Source: Azospirillum oleiclasticum (GTDB taxonomy: Bacteria; Pseudomonadota; Alphaproteobacteria; Azospirillales; Azospirillaceae). From it: a stretch of 64,000 nt of DNA. The stretch spans positions 124,001 through 188,000 of the forward strand of contig NZ_JABFFR010000023.1 of assembly GCF_013423485.1 (NCBI RefSeq), in the 5' to 3' direction. The translations under genes and the position numbers were made by a program. Under the pieces are notes generated by a model. That model was not told the DNA's origin. It made no database searches and saw nothing but the letters and a program-made list of their open reading frames with translations. Positions within the stretch are counted from its first letter, which is position 1. Each line of letters starts with the position of its first letter. This document shows positions 34,675 to 42,649 of the stretch, piece by piece.

Positions 34675-35547
34675 TCAGCGCCGGGCGCGGCGTTCGGCGG
34701 TCAGCGGGGGCAGGGGGCCGGCGGTCAGTTCCTCGCGGCGGCCGAAGGTCGGTTCGCGCCGGCCGTCGAAGCTGGGGATGCCGCGCTCGCCCCCGCCCGG
34801 AGCCCCGCCGGGAGCCGTAGCCGGAACGGCGGCCGTCCGGCCGCTGCGCCACCAGCCGGCCAGCAGATAGCCGAGCGTCGCCACGATCACCCCGATCACC
34901 CCATAGGCCGCCCATTTCGGCGGGCGCCAGCCGGTGGCCTCATCCTTGGCGGCGGCGGTGGTCGCCACCTCGTGGCCCGCGGGATCGGCGGCGCTGACCG
35001 CGGCGCGCGGGACGGCCTGCGGGGCCGGGGCCTCCGCTTGGGATGGCGCGCGCGATCCGCCGTGGCTGGGGGCGGGGCTGGCGGCCGAGGGGGAGCCGGG
35101 GCCGCGCACCACCGGGTTGTACGCGACCTCGGCGTCGGTGCCGGCGCCCTCGATGCGCTGGGTGGGGGCGGCGCGCGGGGTGACGTCGCGCTGCGCCTCC
35201 CGCGTGCCGGAGCCGCCCGGTTTCGGTGCGGCGAGGTTGCCGACGGTGGAGGAGGCCTTGCGGTCGCCCATCATCTTCGCCACGGTGGCGCTATCGAGCT
35301 GCCCGGTGGCCGGCAGGCCGACCGACCGCTGGTAGGCGCTGAGCGCCTGGCGGGTGCCCGGCGTCATCTGGCCGTTGGCCCGGCCGCCGGTGTCGAAACC
35401 CTTTTCCTTCAGGACCGTCTGCGCCCACTGGATGTCGGCGGCCGACGGATCCTGCGCCACGGCACCTCCGGCGGCGATCGCCGCCGCCAGACCGCCCAGC
35501 AGCGCCAGCGCCAGCCGCCCGCGCCGAAACCCGGAAACCACGCCCAT
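34675..35547 (-). CDS. peptidoglycan-binding domain membrane protein
   Basis: A 290-residue protein with an N-terminal signal or anchor (RLALALLGGLAAAIAAGGAVAQ), a PG_binding_1 domain at about residues 30-90 (IQWAQTVLKEKGFDTGG, MTPGTRQALSAYQRSVGLPATGQLD), a long Pro/Ala/Ser linker, and a C-terminal membrane segment (AAYGVIGVIVATLGYLLAGW) followed by an Arg-rich tail. It probably binds the cell wall. The ATG before GVVSGF has GAGAGG upstream; a longer open frame is not coding-like. Confidence 0.8.
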   Translation of the reverse strand: MGVVSGFRRGRLALALLGGLAAAIAAGGAVAQDPSAADIQWAQTVLKEKGFDTGGRANGQMTPGTRQALSAYQRSVGLPATGQLDSATVAKMMGDRKASSTVGNLAAPKPGGSGTREAQRDVTPRAAPTQRIEGAGTDAEVAYNPVVRGPGSPSAASPAPSHGGSRAPSQAEAPAPQAVPRAAVSAADPAGHEVATTAAAKDEATGWRPPKWAAYGVIGVIVATLGYLLAGWWRSGRTAAVPATAPGGAPGGGERGIPSFDGRREPTFGRREELTAGPLPPLTAERRARR

Positions 35548-35760
35548 GAACCGACCTCTCGCCCGCACCACGCCAAGGGTGTAAGACCGATGTAGGTAGC
35601 AGATTGCGGCGGAAATCCAGGTGGAATTTCCGCGTAGGCCGCCCGTGGTGCCGGCATGCGGCCTTTGCGCCACGCCCTTGCGGTGGTGAAGGCCCCAATT
35701 AACGCTTGGGTCACCAACCGGGGCCTACCGTCGGGGACTCTGCGGAAGGAGGGGAAGGCC

Positions 35761-36021
35761 ATGGGCGTCTGGTGCCGCGCGACCATCATTCTGGGATGTC
35801 TGGCGCTGGCCGGCTGTGGCAGCACCCCCACCCACCGCGAATGGACGGCCACCGGCGAAGGCACCGCCACCGCCGCCTATGACGAATGCGACGATCAGGT
35901 CGACACGCTCATGCGGCTGCGCGGCTACCCGGTGAACCCGCTGCCCGAGACGCCGCAATTCCAGTACCGCAAGACCGTCTTCGCCCAGTGCATGCGCCGC
36001 AAGGGCTACGAGGCGGAGTGA
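35761..36021 (+). CDS. small lipoprotein
   Basis: An 86-residue lipoprotein with a signal peptide and lipobox (ILGCLALAGCGS, lipidated Cys19). The mature part has two further Cys (YDECDDQVDTLMRLRGY, FAQCMRRKGYEAE). A strong GGAAGGAGGGG precedes the ATG. The family is unknown; localisation is probably the outer membrane. Confidence 0.8.
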   Translation: MGVWCRATIILGCLALAGCGSTPTHREWTATGEGTATAAYDECDDQVDTLMRLRGYPVNPLPETPQFQYRKTVFAQCMRRKGYEAE

Positions 36022-36028
36022 CCGGGCG

Positions 36029-36433
36029 TCATCCCAACCCCCAGCGCATATAGACCAGCGCCCCGGCCAGCAGCCCGATCAGCACCACGGCCAGATAGAA
36101 GCGCACCGGCGCCCGCGTGCGGTCCTTGGCACCCGGCGCCTTGGGCGGTCGCGCCGCCGCGGTCCGTCCGCGGCCCGATTTGCGGGTGCCGCCCTTGGAC
36201 GGATCGTACAGGTGGATGAGCGTCCAGTTGAACTCCATCCCGTCGTAGCCGGAGTCGGGGTTGTAATCGAGCTGGATCAGACGGAAATAGGCGCGCGGGT
36301 TGACCTTCACCATCAGGTCGAAGCGCGCCTCGGTCTGGGCCAGCTCCTCCCCCACCTCCAGCGTCGACCAGCCCTTGCCGCGCGCCTTCTGAATGGCGAA
36401 ACGGGTGGGTTGCGGCGGGCGGGCTTGCGGCAT
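36029..36433 (-). CDS. hypothetical protein with C-terminal membrane anchor
   Basis: A 134-residue protein. Residues 10-85 read as a small alpha/beta domain (RFAIQKARGKGWSTLEVGEE, YFRLIQLDYNPDSGYDGMEFNW), then a basic linker (RKSGRGRTAAARPPKAPGAK) and a C-terminal membrane helix (FYLAVVLIGLLAGALVYM). It resembles tail-anchored proteins. It converges on the small lipoprotein gene with a 7-bp gap. Confidence 0.7.
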   Translation of the reverse strand: MPQARPPQPTRFAIQKARGKGWSTLEVGEELAQTEARFDLMVKVNPRAYFRLIQLDYNPDSGYDGMEFNWTLIHLYDPSKGGTRKSGRGRTAAARPPKAPGAKDRTRAPVRFYLAVVLIGLLAGALVYMRWGLG

Positions 36434-36486
36434 GGCCGGTCTTGTAGCACACCGAACGCCCGCTGCGGAGATCCCGGACACCGCCC

Positions 36487-37080
36487 ATGCGCGTGCAGAC
36501 CATCCTCGCCCACCCGCTGCCCGACAGCTTCGCCGCCGCCGTGCACCGCACCGCCGCCGACACCCTGCGCGACGCCGGTCACGAGGTGGCGGAGACCGAC
36601 CTCTACGCCCAGGGCTTCGAGCCAGCCCTGACCGCCGCCGAACGCGCCGCCTACCACCGGCCGGACTACGACACGACGGCCGTCGCCCCGCTGGTGGAGC
36701 GGCTGCGCTGGGCGGACGCCCTGGTGCTGGTCTACCCGCACTGGTGGTTCGACATGCCGGCGATCATGAAGGGCTATTTCGATCGCGTGTGGGCCCCCGG
36801 CGTCGCCTTCCGGCACGACCCGGCCGGCGGCACCATCCGGCCGCTGCTGACCAACCTGCGGCACGTGGCGGTCCTGACCAGCTTCGGCTCGCCCTGGTGG
36901 ATCAACGCGCTGGGGCTGCGGCACCCGTCGCGGCGGATCCTGCGCGTGGGCGTGGTCGGCGCTTGCGCCCCCAAGGCGCGCTTCCACTGGCGCGCCCTCT
37001 ACGACATGGACCGCTCCACACCGGACACCCGCGCCCGCTTTCTCGCGGCGGCGGCGGCGGACATGCGGCGGCTGGGGTAG
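36487..37080 (+). CDS. flavodoxin-fold NAD(P)H dehydrogenase (quinone)
   Basis: A 197-residue Flavodoxin_2 protein of the NQO1/KefF/MdaB type, a two-electron quinone reductase with FMN or FAD. Motifs are TILAHPLPDSFAAAVHRTA (phosphate loop), YPHWWFDMPAIMKGYFDRVW and VLTSFGSPWWINA. It uses the first ATG. It converges on a small membrane protein gene with a 4-bp gap. Confidence 0.88.
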   Translation: MRVQTILAHPLPDSFAAAVHRTAADTLRDAGHEVAETDLYAQGFEPALTAAERAAYHRPDYDTTAVAPLVERLRWADALVLVYPHWWFDMPAIMKGYFDRVWAPGVAFRHDPAGGTIRPLLTNLRHVAVLTSFGSPWWINALGLRHPSRRILRVGVVGACAPKARFHWRALYDMDRSTPDTRARFLAAAAADMRRLG

Positions 37081-37084
37081 GCAC

Positions 37085-37264
37085 TCACGCCGCCCCGCCA
37101 CCGTTTCGGCGCGCCCGCATCCGCTCGACCACCGTGATGACCAGCACCACGAACACGACCAGCGCCACGATCCCCACGAGCCACAGGAACACACCGCCGT
37201 CCAGGTCCCGCATCAGGCGGACCAGCGAATTCAGAAGCTTCAGCAGGTCCACGATGGCGTCCAT
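37085..37264 (-). CDS. 59-residue single-pass membrane protein, last gene of an unknown operon
   Basis: Too short for standard size cut-offs but well supported: ATG at 37264, TGA at 37085-37087. The protein begins MDAIVDLLKLLNSLVRLMRD, then a membrane helix FLWLVGIVALVVFVVLVITVV and a basic tail ERMRARRNGGG. Frame and codon use match the region. It starts 12 bp after the 285-residue gene, so it is likely the fourth gene of the 40.3-37.1 kb operon. Holin-like or immunity-like roles are possible but unproved. Confidence 0.65.
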   Translation of the reverse strand: MDAIVDLLKLLNSLVRLMRDLDGGVFLWLVGIVALVVFVVLVITVVERMRARRNGGGAA

Positions 37265-37276
37265 GGCGCAGGTCCT

Positions 37277-38134
37277 TCAGCGGCAGAGGATCCAGTCGGC
37301 GCCCTGGCGCCGGAAGGTGATCGGGAAGTAGTCCGCACCCGAGCCGTCGCGCGCCACGAAGACGATCAGCGGCCGCCCGTCCCAGCGCACGAGCCGGGCG
37401 AGCCGCCCGTCGCCGAACACCTGCATCTCGGCGTCCGGCAGCTCCAGCGGGTGCAGGGACAGGCCGGGATCGCGCGCGGCGGCGAACAGGCCGTTGGCCG
37501 CCTCCACCGCCTCCGGCGCCTCGAACAGGGCCAGCGCCATCTCCTGGTGCCGCTCGCGCATGGTGGTGGGGATCCAGTCCGTGCGCCCCTCCGCCAGCAG
37601 GTCCCGGATGCGGCTGTAGCGCCGTTCCAGCTCCCGCCGCGTGGCGTCGTCGTCGGGGATGCGGTCGCTGGACAGCCAGCGCCACGCGTGGGCGGGCAGG
37701 GCGAAGGAGACGGTGCGCCGCGCTGCGAGACCGGCGGGCGGCAGCGGTGCCGCGTCGGCCGCCCCGACCGAGCCCCAGGACGTGCCGCCCGGTGGCGTGC
37801 TGTCCGCCACCGCGTCCTCCGGCCGTGGCCGCCCGCCGCGCAGGGACAGGGTGGTCAGCGCCACGTCGTCGCCCTTGGGCCGGGTGTGGGGGCGGATGGT
37901 CAGCACCGCCTCGACACGGCTGTCCTCCACCAGGGCGGATTCGCCGGGCGGCGGCAGCATGCGGATGCTCAGCGCGTTGGCGCCGGGGGCGATGGACTCG
38001 TTGACCAGCATGGACGCGGTCATCGGGTGGCCGTGTTCCAGGTCCTGGAACACCGGCACGTCGTTGACCCGCACGTCGTAGCGGCAGCCGCCGGCCGACA
38101 GGCGGAGCGTGACGATGTGGTCGCGGGTGGGCAT
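37277..38134 (-). CDS. unknown protein, third gene of putative secretion-accessory operon
   Basis: A 285-residue protein with no signal peptide. The N-terminal 80 residues are beta-rich (VTLRLSAGGCRYDVRVNDVP, SIAPGANALSIRMLPPPG), an Ig-like pattern I associate with proteins encoded beside type VI secretion effector modules. The C-terminal part is alpha/beta (RWDGRPLIVFVARDGSGADY). It lies 15 bp downstream of the 575-residue gene. It may be an immunity or accessory protein; no function can be assigned. Confidence 0.7.
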   Translation of the reverse strand: MPTRDHIVTLRLSAGGCRYDVRVNDVPVFQDLEHGHPMTASMLVNESIAPGANALSIRMLPPPGESALVEDSRVEAVLTIRPHTRPKGDDVALTTLSLRGGRPRPEDAVADSTPPGGTSWGSVGAADAAPLPPAGLAARRTVSFALPAHAWRWLSSDRIPDDDATRRELERRYSRIRDLLAEGRTDWIPTTMRERHQEMALALFEAPEAVEAANGLFAAARDPGLSLHPLELPDAEMQVFGDGRLARLVRWDGRPLIVFVARDGSGADYFPITFRRQGADWILCR

Positions 38135-38149
38135 GTCAGGGCGCTCCGG

Positions 38150-39877
38150 TCACGCGACGAATTCCGACATGGTGGTCTTGTCCGGCTTCTGGGTGGCGGA
38201 CAGGGCGGGCGGCTTGGGCGGGTAGTAGTAGGGTTCGAAGACCGTGAAGGTCTTGCCCGTCTCGCCCACCCGCTCCTTGTCGTCGGTGCCGACCTTGTGC
38301 TGCGGCTTGGAGGTGGGGGCCGGGCCCGATTCGCTGCCCGCCATCTTGCGCACGTAGGTGGAGTAGAAGATGGTCAGCCCGTCCCACCCGACCTGCCATT
38401 CGATGGAGTCGCCGCCCTTCTTGTTCATGTCGTGGGTGACCTTGCCGCTGATCCCGGTCAGGCCGCCGAGCCGCCCGCCGGCCGCGACGTTCCAGAAATC
38501 GGACTTGGCCTCCACCAGCCCTTCCAGGCTCAGCTCGAACTTGCCGCCGACGCTGCCCTCGTCGGGCTGCCAGCGCGGGCGGTTGGGGTCGTGGGCGTCG
38601 CTGTTGATCTTCCAGGCCAGCCCACCCTCGATGCTGCCGGCGCCTTTCAGCACCAGCGCCACGTCCAGCACCTCCGCCTGGCGTGCCCGCTCCTTGGCCC
38701 ACAGCGCCACCTTGATGATGGCCTTGGCGACGGGGTGGGGGGTGTGCTCGAAGGTCTTGAGGAACCATTCCAGCAGGTCCGCCTCCATCGAGGCGCCGAT
38801 CAGCGGCTGGAAGTTGAGCGCGATGGCCCCTTCCCACCCGACGTACCACTGGCCCTTCTTCTCGACATTCTCCAGCTTGCCGCTGACCTGCACGGTCGGC
38901 AGGTTGATGGTCCAGGAGCCGCGGGTGCGGGTGCGCGGGTTGGGCTTGGCGCCGACCGCCACCAGCTCCTTGAACTTGCCGACGAAGGTGACGAGCTTCT
39001 TGGCCGGGAACTCCTTGGTGCGCAGGAAGGGCCGCACCGTGACCGACTGGTTGCCGTACTTGGCGGTCAGCGCCACGGCGATGGCCATGCCCATCTGCCG
39101 CGTCTCCACCGCCTTCTCGTTCCATTTGTAGGGCGCCAGCGCGCCCGCCGCCTTGCCCTTCGCCGCCTTGGCGTTGGAACGGCTGTAGGGGTCGAGCAGG
39201 ACGGTCTTTTCCCGCTTCTGCTCGAAGCTGACGGCGAAGGCGCCTTCCCAGGACTGTTTGGGAAACACCTCGATCACCGCCGCCATCCTCGGCGCCGCGC
39301 AGGCGTCCACATAGGCGGTGTAGACGTAGGGCTCCGCCGGCATCAGGAATTTGCGGATGAAGTCCAGCAGGTCCAGCGCCAGCCCGGCCAGCGGCGCGCC
39401 GGCGCGGACCATGGCGATGTCGTCCATGCCGAAGGTCGCCTCCGGCCCATAGACGCTGACCGCGTAGGGGGAGGGCAGGGTGACGTCGATGTCCGGTCCG
39501 CTCACCCGCACCACCGGCCGCAGGTTCTTGGCGGGGATTTTGTCGCGCACCAGCGTGTTGGCACCCGGCCCCTTGCCGGACGGGTGGCCCTGGCGGCAGG
39601 GCCCGCCGATCAGGTGGATGCGCGCCAGATCGCGCACCCGCAGCGTCTTCAGCGCCGCGCGCTGCGGCCCGCCGTCGATGGTCACCGTGTCGGACGCCAC
39701 CATCTGCAGCAGGCAGACCCCGTTGCGCGTCGGCTGGTTGGGCACCTGCAGGATGTAGCCGCGCTCGGAATGGCCGCAGGACACCAGCAGCTTGGTGACG
39801 CAGCAGGGCGGCGCGTCCCGCCCGCAGGGCAGGGTCGTTTGCCCCGGCTTGGTGCCGGCGTCGCGCGTCGCGGTCAT
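38150..39877 (-). CDS. large unknown protein, second gene of putative secretion-accessory operon
   Basis: A 575-residue protein without signal peptide. The N-terminal 70 residues have a Cys-containing LPCGRDAPPCCVTKLLVSCG segment followed by GYILQVPNQPTRNGV. The rest is rich in beta-strand stretches with alternating polar residues (SVGGKFELSLEGLVE, GDSIEWQVGWDGLTIFYSTY), like a repetitive beta-barrel or beta-helix. The first ATG overlaps the previous gene by 4 bp. The shape suits an exported effector or structural protein; I do not recognise the family. Confidence 0.7.
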   Translation of the reverse strand: MTATRDAGTKPGQTTLPCGRDAPPCCVTKLLVSCGHSERGYILQVPNQPTRNGVCLLQMVASDTVTIDGGPQRAALKTLRVRDLARIHLIGGPCRQGHPSGKGPGANTLVRDKIPAKNLRPVVRVSGPDIDVTLPSPYAVSVYGPEATFGMDDIAMVRAGAPLAGLALDLLDFIRKFLMPAEPYVYTAYVDACAAPRMAAVIEVFPKQSWEGAFAVSFEQKREKTVLLDPYSRSNAKAAKGKAAGALAPYKWNEKAVETRQMGMAIAVALTAKYGNQSVTVRPFLRTKEFPAKKLVTFVGKFKELVAVGAKPNPRTRTRGSWTINLPTVQVSGKLENVEKKGQWYVGWEGAIALNFQPLIGASMEADLLEWFLKTFEHTPHPVAKAIIKVALWAKERARQAEVLDVALVLKGAGSIEGGLAWKINSDAHDPNRPRWQPDEGSVGGKFELSLEGLVEAKSDFWNVAAGGRLGGLTGISGKVTHDMNKKGGDSIEWQVGWDGLTIFYSTYVRKMAGSESGPAPTSKPQHKVGTDDKERVGETGKTFTVFEPYYYPPKPPALSATQKPDKTTMSEFVA

Positions 39878-40302
39878 GCCTCCACCGCCTCCGGCGTTTC
39901 GACGGCGGATGCCTCGATCGGAGAAGGAGCGGCGAAGGCGCGCAGCACGGCACGCTCCTCCGCGTCGGGGTCCTCGCCGCGGGCGAAGGCCTCCAGCCGG
40001 TCCAGCGCCATCCAGGGCGGCAGCCCCTGGCGCAGCGTCTCGCCCAGCCGCGGCCGGGCCGGGTCGCGGTCGAAATCCGGCCCCAGCGCCGCCATGACGG
40101 ACAGGAAGCGCAGATGCTGCTGCTCCGTCTCCATGCCCGCGGCGGTGGCGCTGGCGAGCCCGTGGTCCAGAAGCGCATCCACGCGCTCCTCCGGCGTTCC
40201 GGCGGGAAGCGCGCCCAGCAACTGCGCGCGGGCGGTGGCGCGGAAGCGGGCGAGCATGGCCCGCTCCAGCGACTTCATCTGGGTTTTGCGGATCAGCAGC
40301 AA
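39874..40302 (-). CDS. small adaptor-like protein, first gene of putative secretion-accessory operon
   Basis: A 142-residue protein. The TTG start at 40302 gives an N-terminus of the form M-L-L-I-R-K-T-Q-M, which matches a family of about 150 residues I remember next to VgrG/PAAR-type effector genes (usually starting MLIIRKEQM). The shared later signature GPDFDRDP is also present. An ATG at 40278 is an alternative start. It overlaps the 575-residue gene by 4 bp. Confidence 0.65.
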   Translation of the reverse strand: MLLIRKTQMKSLERAMLARFRATARAQLLGALPAGTPEERVDALLDHGLASATAAGMETEQQHLRFLSVMAALGPDFDRDPARPRLGETLRQGLPPWMALDRLEAFARGEDPDAEERAVLRAFAAPSPIEASAVETPEAVEA

Positions 40303-40438
40303 GGGTGGGGTTCCGCGACGCTCGAACGGGGTGGGGCCACCACGAAGGGATGGGGCGCATACACCCGCAGGCTGTCGTGGTACCCTTAACAAAAGGTTAC
40401 GTTTCGATTTGTAATGGCAGCCGCTTTGGCAGCGCTGC

Positions 40439-40741
40439 TCACAGCGCCTCGGCCACCGCGGCGCGGATCCTGGCGATGGCGGTTTCGTCCCGCTTGTAGA
40501 AGGTCCACTGCTTCACCCGCTTGGCCCGCAGCAACCCCACCTCGGCCAGCCGTTGCAGGTGGGCGGTCGCGGTGGGCTGACTGACGCCCAGCTTCTCCGC
40601 GATCAGCACGACGCAGACCCCGTCCTCGACCAGATCGCCGTCCAACTGGGGTGGAAAATGCGCCCGCGGGTCCTTGAGCCAGGACAGGATGAGCAGGCGC
40701 TTCTCGCTGGCCAGCGCGCGGGTGATCGGGGCGATAGACAT
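40439..40741 (-). CDS. ArsR-family transcriptional regulator
   Basis: A 100-residue winged-helix repressor: SEKRLLILSWLKDP, IAEKLGVSQPTATAHLQRLAEVGLL and VKQWTFYKRDE (wing). It lacks the usual CxC metal site, so it may sense something other than metal. Its start codon lies inside a palindrome that also overlaps the divergent promoter, so it very likely represses the dehydratase-like gene and itself. Confidence 0.88.
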   Translation of the reverse strand: MSIAPITRALASEKRLLILSWLKDPRAHFPPQLDGDLVEDGVCVVLIAEKLGVSQPTATAHLQRLAEVGLLRAKRVKQWTFYKRDETAIARIRAAVAEAL

Positions 40742-40762
40742 ATAGGAATGTTCCTATATAAT
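40735..40762 (+). promoter_or_regulatory. sigma70 promoter of the dehydratase-like gene
   Basis: -35 TAGACA (40735-40740), 16-bp spacer, perfect -10 TATAAT (40757-40762). It stands out in this GC-rich sequence. The palindromic operator occupies the spacer. Confidence 0.75.
40740..40759. promoter_or_regulatory. ArsR-type palindromic operator
   Basis: Perfect 9-bp arms (atataggaa / ttcctatat) around a TG centre. It overlaps the arsR start codon and the spacer of the divergent sigma70 promoter, the expected geometry for mutual repression. Confidence 0.75.
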
Positions 40763-40794
40763 GCCGTCCAAGTCAAGCACGGGAGCGGATACGC

Positions 40795-41736
40795 ATGGAG
40801 ATCGGGATCACGCGGGACGCCATCGCCGCGACGGAGCGGCTGATCCGCCCGCATGTGCGGCGCACGCCGACGCTGGCGCTGGACCCTGCCGAGTTCGGGC
40901 TGGCCGCCGGCGCCTTGCATGTGAAGCTGGAGTTCCTGCAGCACAGCGGCTCCTTCAAGGCGCGCGGCGCCTTCGCCCACATGCTGGGCCGCGCCGTGCC
41001 GTCCGCCGGGGTCGCCGCGGCGTCGGGTGGGAACCATGGCGCGGCGGTGGCCTACGCCGCCTCCCGCCTCGGCCTGCCGGCGCGAATCTTCGTGCCGACG
41101 GTGGCCTCGCCCGCCAAGCTGGAGCGGATCCGCGCCTACGGGGCCGAGCTGGTGGTCGGCGGCGACCGCTACGCCGACGCGCTGGCCGCCATGGAAGCCT
41201 TCGCCGCCACCGCCGGCGTGCTGACCGTCCACGCCTACGACGAGCGGGAGACGCTGCTGGGCCAGGGCAGCGTCGGGCTGGAGACGGAGGAGCAGCTTCC
41301 CGAGGTCGACACCCTGCTGGTCGCGGTCGGCGGCGGCGGGCTGATCGGTGGAATCGCCGCGTGGTTCGGGGGCCGCGTGTCGGTCGTCGCGGTCGAACCG
41401 GCGGAGGCGCCGACGCTGCACCGCGCCTTGCAGGCCGGCCGGCCCGTCGATGCGCCGGCCGGCGGCGTCGCCGCCGATTCGCTGGCCCCGCGGCAGGTCG
41501 GCGGGCTGATGTTCCCGATCGCGCAGCGCCACGTCGCCCGCTCGGTGCTGGTCGCCGACGACGCCATCACCGCGGCCCAGCGCCTGCTGTGGGATCGTCT
41601 GCGCGTGGTGGTGGAACCCGGCGGGGCCGCCGCCTTCGCGGCGCTGCTGTCCGGCGCCTACCGGCCGCGCCCGGACGAGCGGGTGGCGGTGCTGCTGTGC
41701 GGGGCCAACACCACGGCGGTCGACTTCGGCCGCTGA
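40795..41736 (+). CDS. PLP-dependent serine/threonine dehydratase-like enzyme
   Basis: A 313-residue fold-type II PLP enzyme of the threonine/serine dehydratase or related lyase group. The PLP lysine is in HSGSFKARGAFA, the substrate loop is ASGGNHGAAVAYA, and the phosphate loop is AVGGGGLIGGIAA. Without a regulatory domain it is the catabolic type. It is the target of the ArsR operator. The precise substrate cannot be assigned. Confidence 0.88.
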   Translation: MEIGITRDAIAATERLIRPHVRRTPTLALDPAEFGLAAGALHVKLEFLQHSGSFKARGAFAHMLGRAVPSAGVAAASGGNHGAAVAYAASRLGLPARIFVPTVASPAKLERIRAYGAELVVGGDRYADALAAMEAFAATAGVLTVHAYDERETLLGQGSVGLETEEQLPEVDTLLVAVGGGGLIGGIAAWFGGRVSVVAVEPAEAPTLHRALQAGRPVDAPAGGVAADSLAPRQVGGLMFPIAQRHVARSVLVADDAITAAQRLLWDRLRVVVEPGGAAAFAALLSGAYRPRPDERVAVLLCGANTTAVDFGR

Positions 41737-41813
41737 CGCGTCGCAAGATCCGGGTTGGACGGGCGCGGCGCTTGCCGCAGCCTGCCGGTTCCGCCACCGA
41801 CCCGGATGCCCGC

Positions 41814-42521
41814 ATGACCCGCGCCACCGCCATCGACGCTTTGGACTGGACCGCCATCGCCCGCGATCTGGAGGAGACGGGCGTGGCCGTCACCGGGCCG
41901 CTCCTCGCCGAGGCGGAAGCGCGGGACCTCGTGGCGCTCTACCCGGACAAGGACCGCTTCCGCAACCGGGTGGTCATGGAGCGCCATGGGTATGGCCGCG
42001 GGGAGTACAAGTATTTCGCCTATCCCTTGCCGCCGCCCGTCGCGGCGCTCCGGCAGGCGGCCTACCCACGTCTCGCCCCCATTGCCGACCTGTGGAACGA
42101 ACGGCTGCGCGACGCACGCCGCTACCCCGCCACGCTCGACGGCTACCTCGCCGAATGCCACGCCGCGGGACAGGTCAAGCCGACGCCGCTGCTGCTGAAG
42201 TACGGGCCGGACGACTTCAACTGCCTGCACCAGGATCTCTACGGCGACATGGTCTTCCCCTTCCAGATGGTGCTGCTGCTGTCGCGGCCGGGCGTGGACT
42301 TCACCGGCGGCGAGTTCACGCTGGTGGAGCAGCGCCCGCGCGTCCAGTCGCGGGCCGAGGTGGTGCCGCTGGGCCACCTCCAGGCCGCCATCTTCGCGGT
42401 GCGCCACCGCCCGGCGCGCGGCACCCGCGGCTTCCACCGGGTGAATTTGCGGCACGGTGTCAGCCGCGTCCGCTCGGGCGAGCGCTTCACGGCCGGCATC
42501 ATCTTCCACGACGCCCGCTGA
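41814..42521 (+). CDS. 2OG-Fe(II) oxygenase
   Basis: A 235-residue non-haem iron dioxygenase of the prolyl 4-hydroxylase-like superfamily. The HxD of the iron site is in NCLHQDLYGDMVFPFQM, and the distal His and 2-oxoglutarate Arg region is in GFHRVNLRHGVSRVRSGERF. Other conserved stretches are RVVMERHGYGRGEYKYFAYP and FTGGEFTLVEQRPR. It follows the dehydratase-like gene by 77 bp. The substrate is unknown. Confidence 0.88.
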   Translation: MTRATAIDALDWTAIARDLEETGVAVTGPLLAEAEARDLVALYPDKDRFRNRVVMERHGYGRGEYKYFAYPLPPPVAALRQAAYPRLAPIADLWNERLRDARRYPATLDGYLAECHAAGQVKPTPLLLKYGPDDFNCLHQDLYGDMVFPFQMVLLLSRPGVDFTGGEFTLVEQRPRVQSRAEVVPLGHLQAAIFAVRHRPARGTRGFHRVNLRHGVSRVRSGERFTAGIIFHDAR

Positions 42522-42535
42522 GGCGCCGATTTTTT

Positions 42536-42560
42536 GGAACGCCTCTAAGAAGGCCCTGTT
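42536..42560 (+). promoter_or_regulatory. EcfG-type general stress promoter
   Basis: GGAAC (42536-42540), 17 bases, then GTT (42558-42560). This matches the GGAAC-N16/17-(C)GTT form recognised by the alphaproteobacterial EcfG sigma factor, with T instead of C before GTT. It is 90 bp upstream of the catalase start. Confidence 0.65.
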
Positions 42561-42649
42561 GACGGACCTGGAGCGCGCCGGCAGGGGCCATGCCCCCGCC
42601 GCGAAGCGCGCTCCATCCGGTCATCACTCTGGACGAGGGGTTCTTCCGC

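Noticed and set aside
34545..35595. Continuation of the zinc-ribbon frame as a 429-residue protein
   Set aside because: It is wholly antisense to the peptidoglycan-binding gene and has no coherent composition past residue 78.
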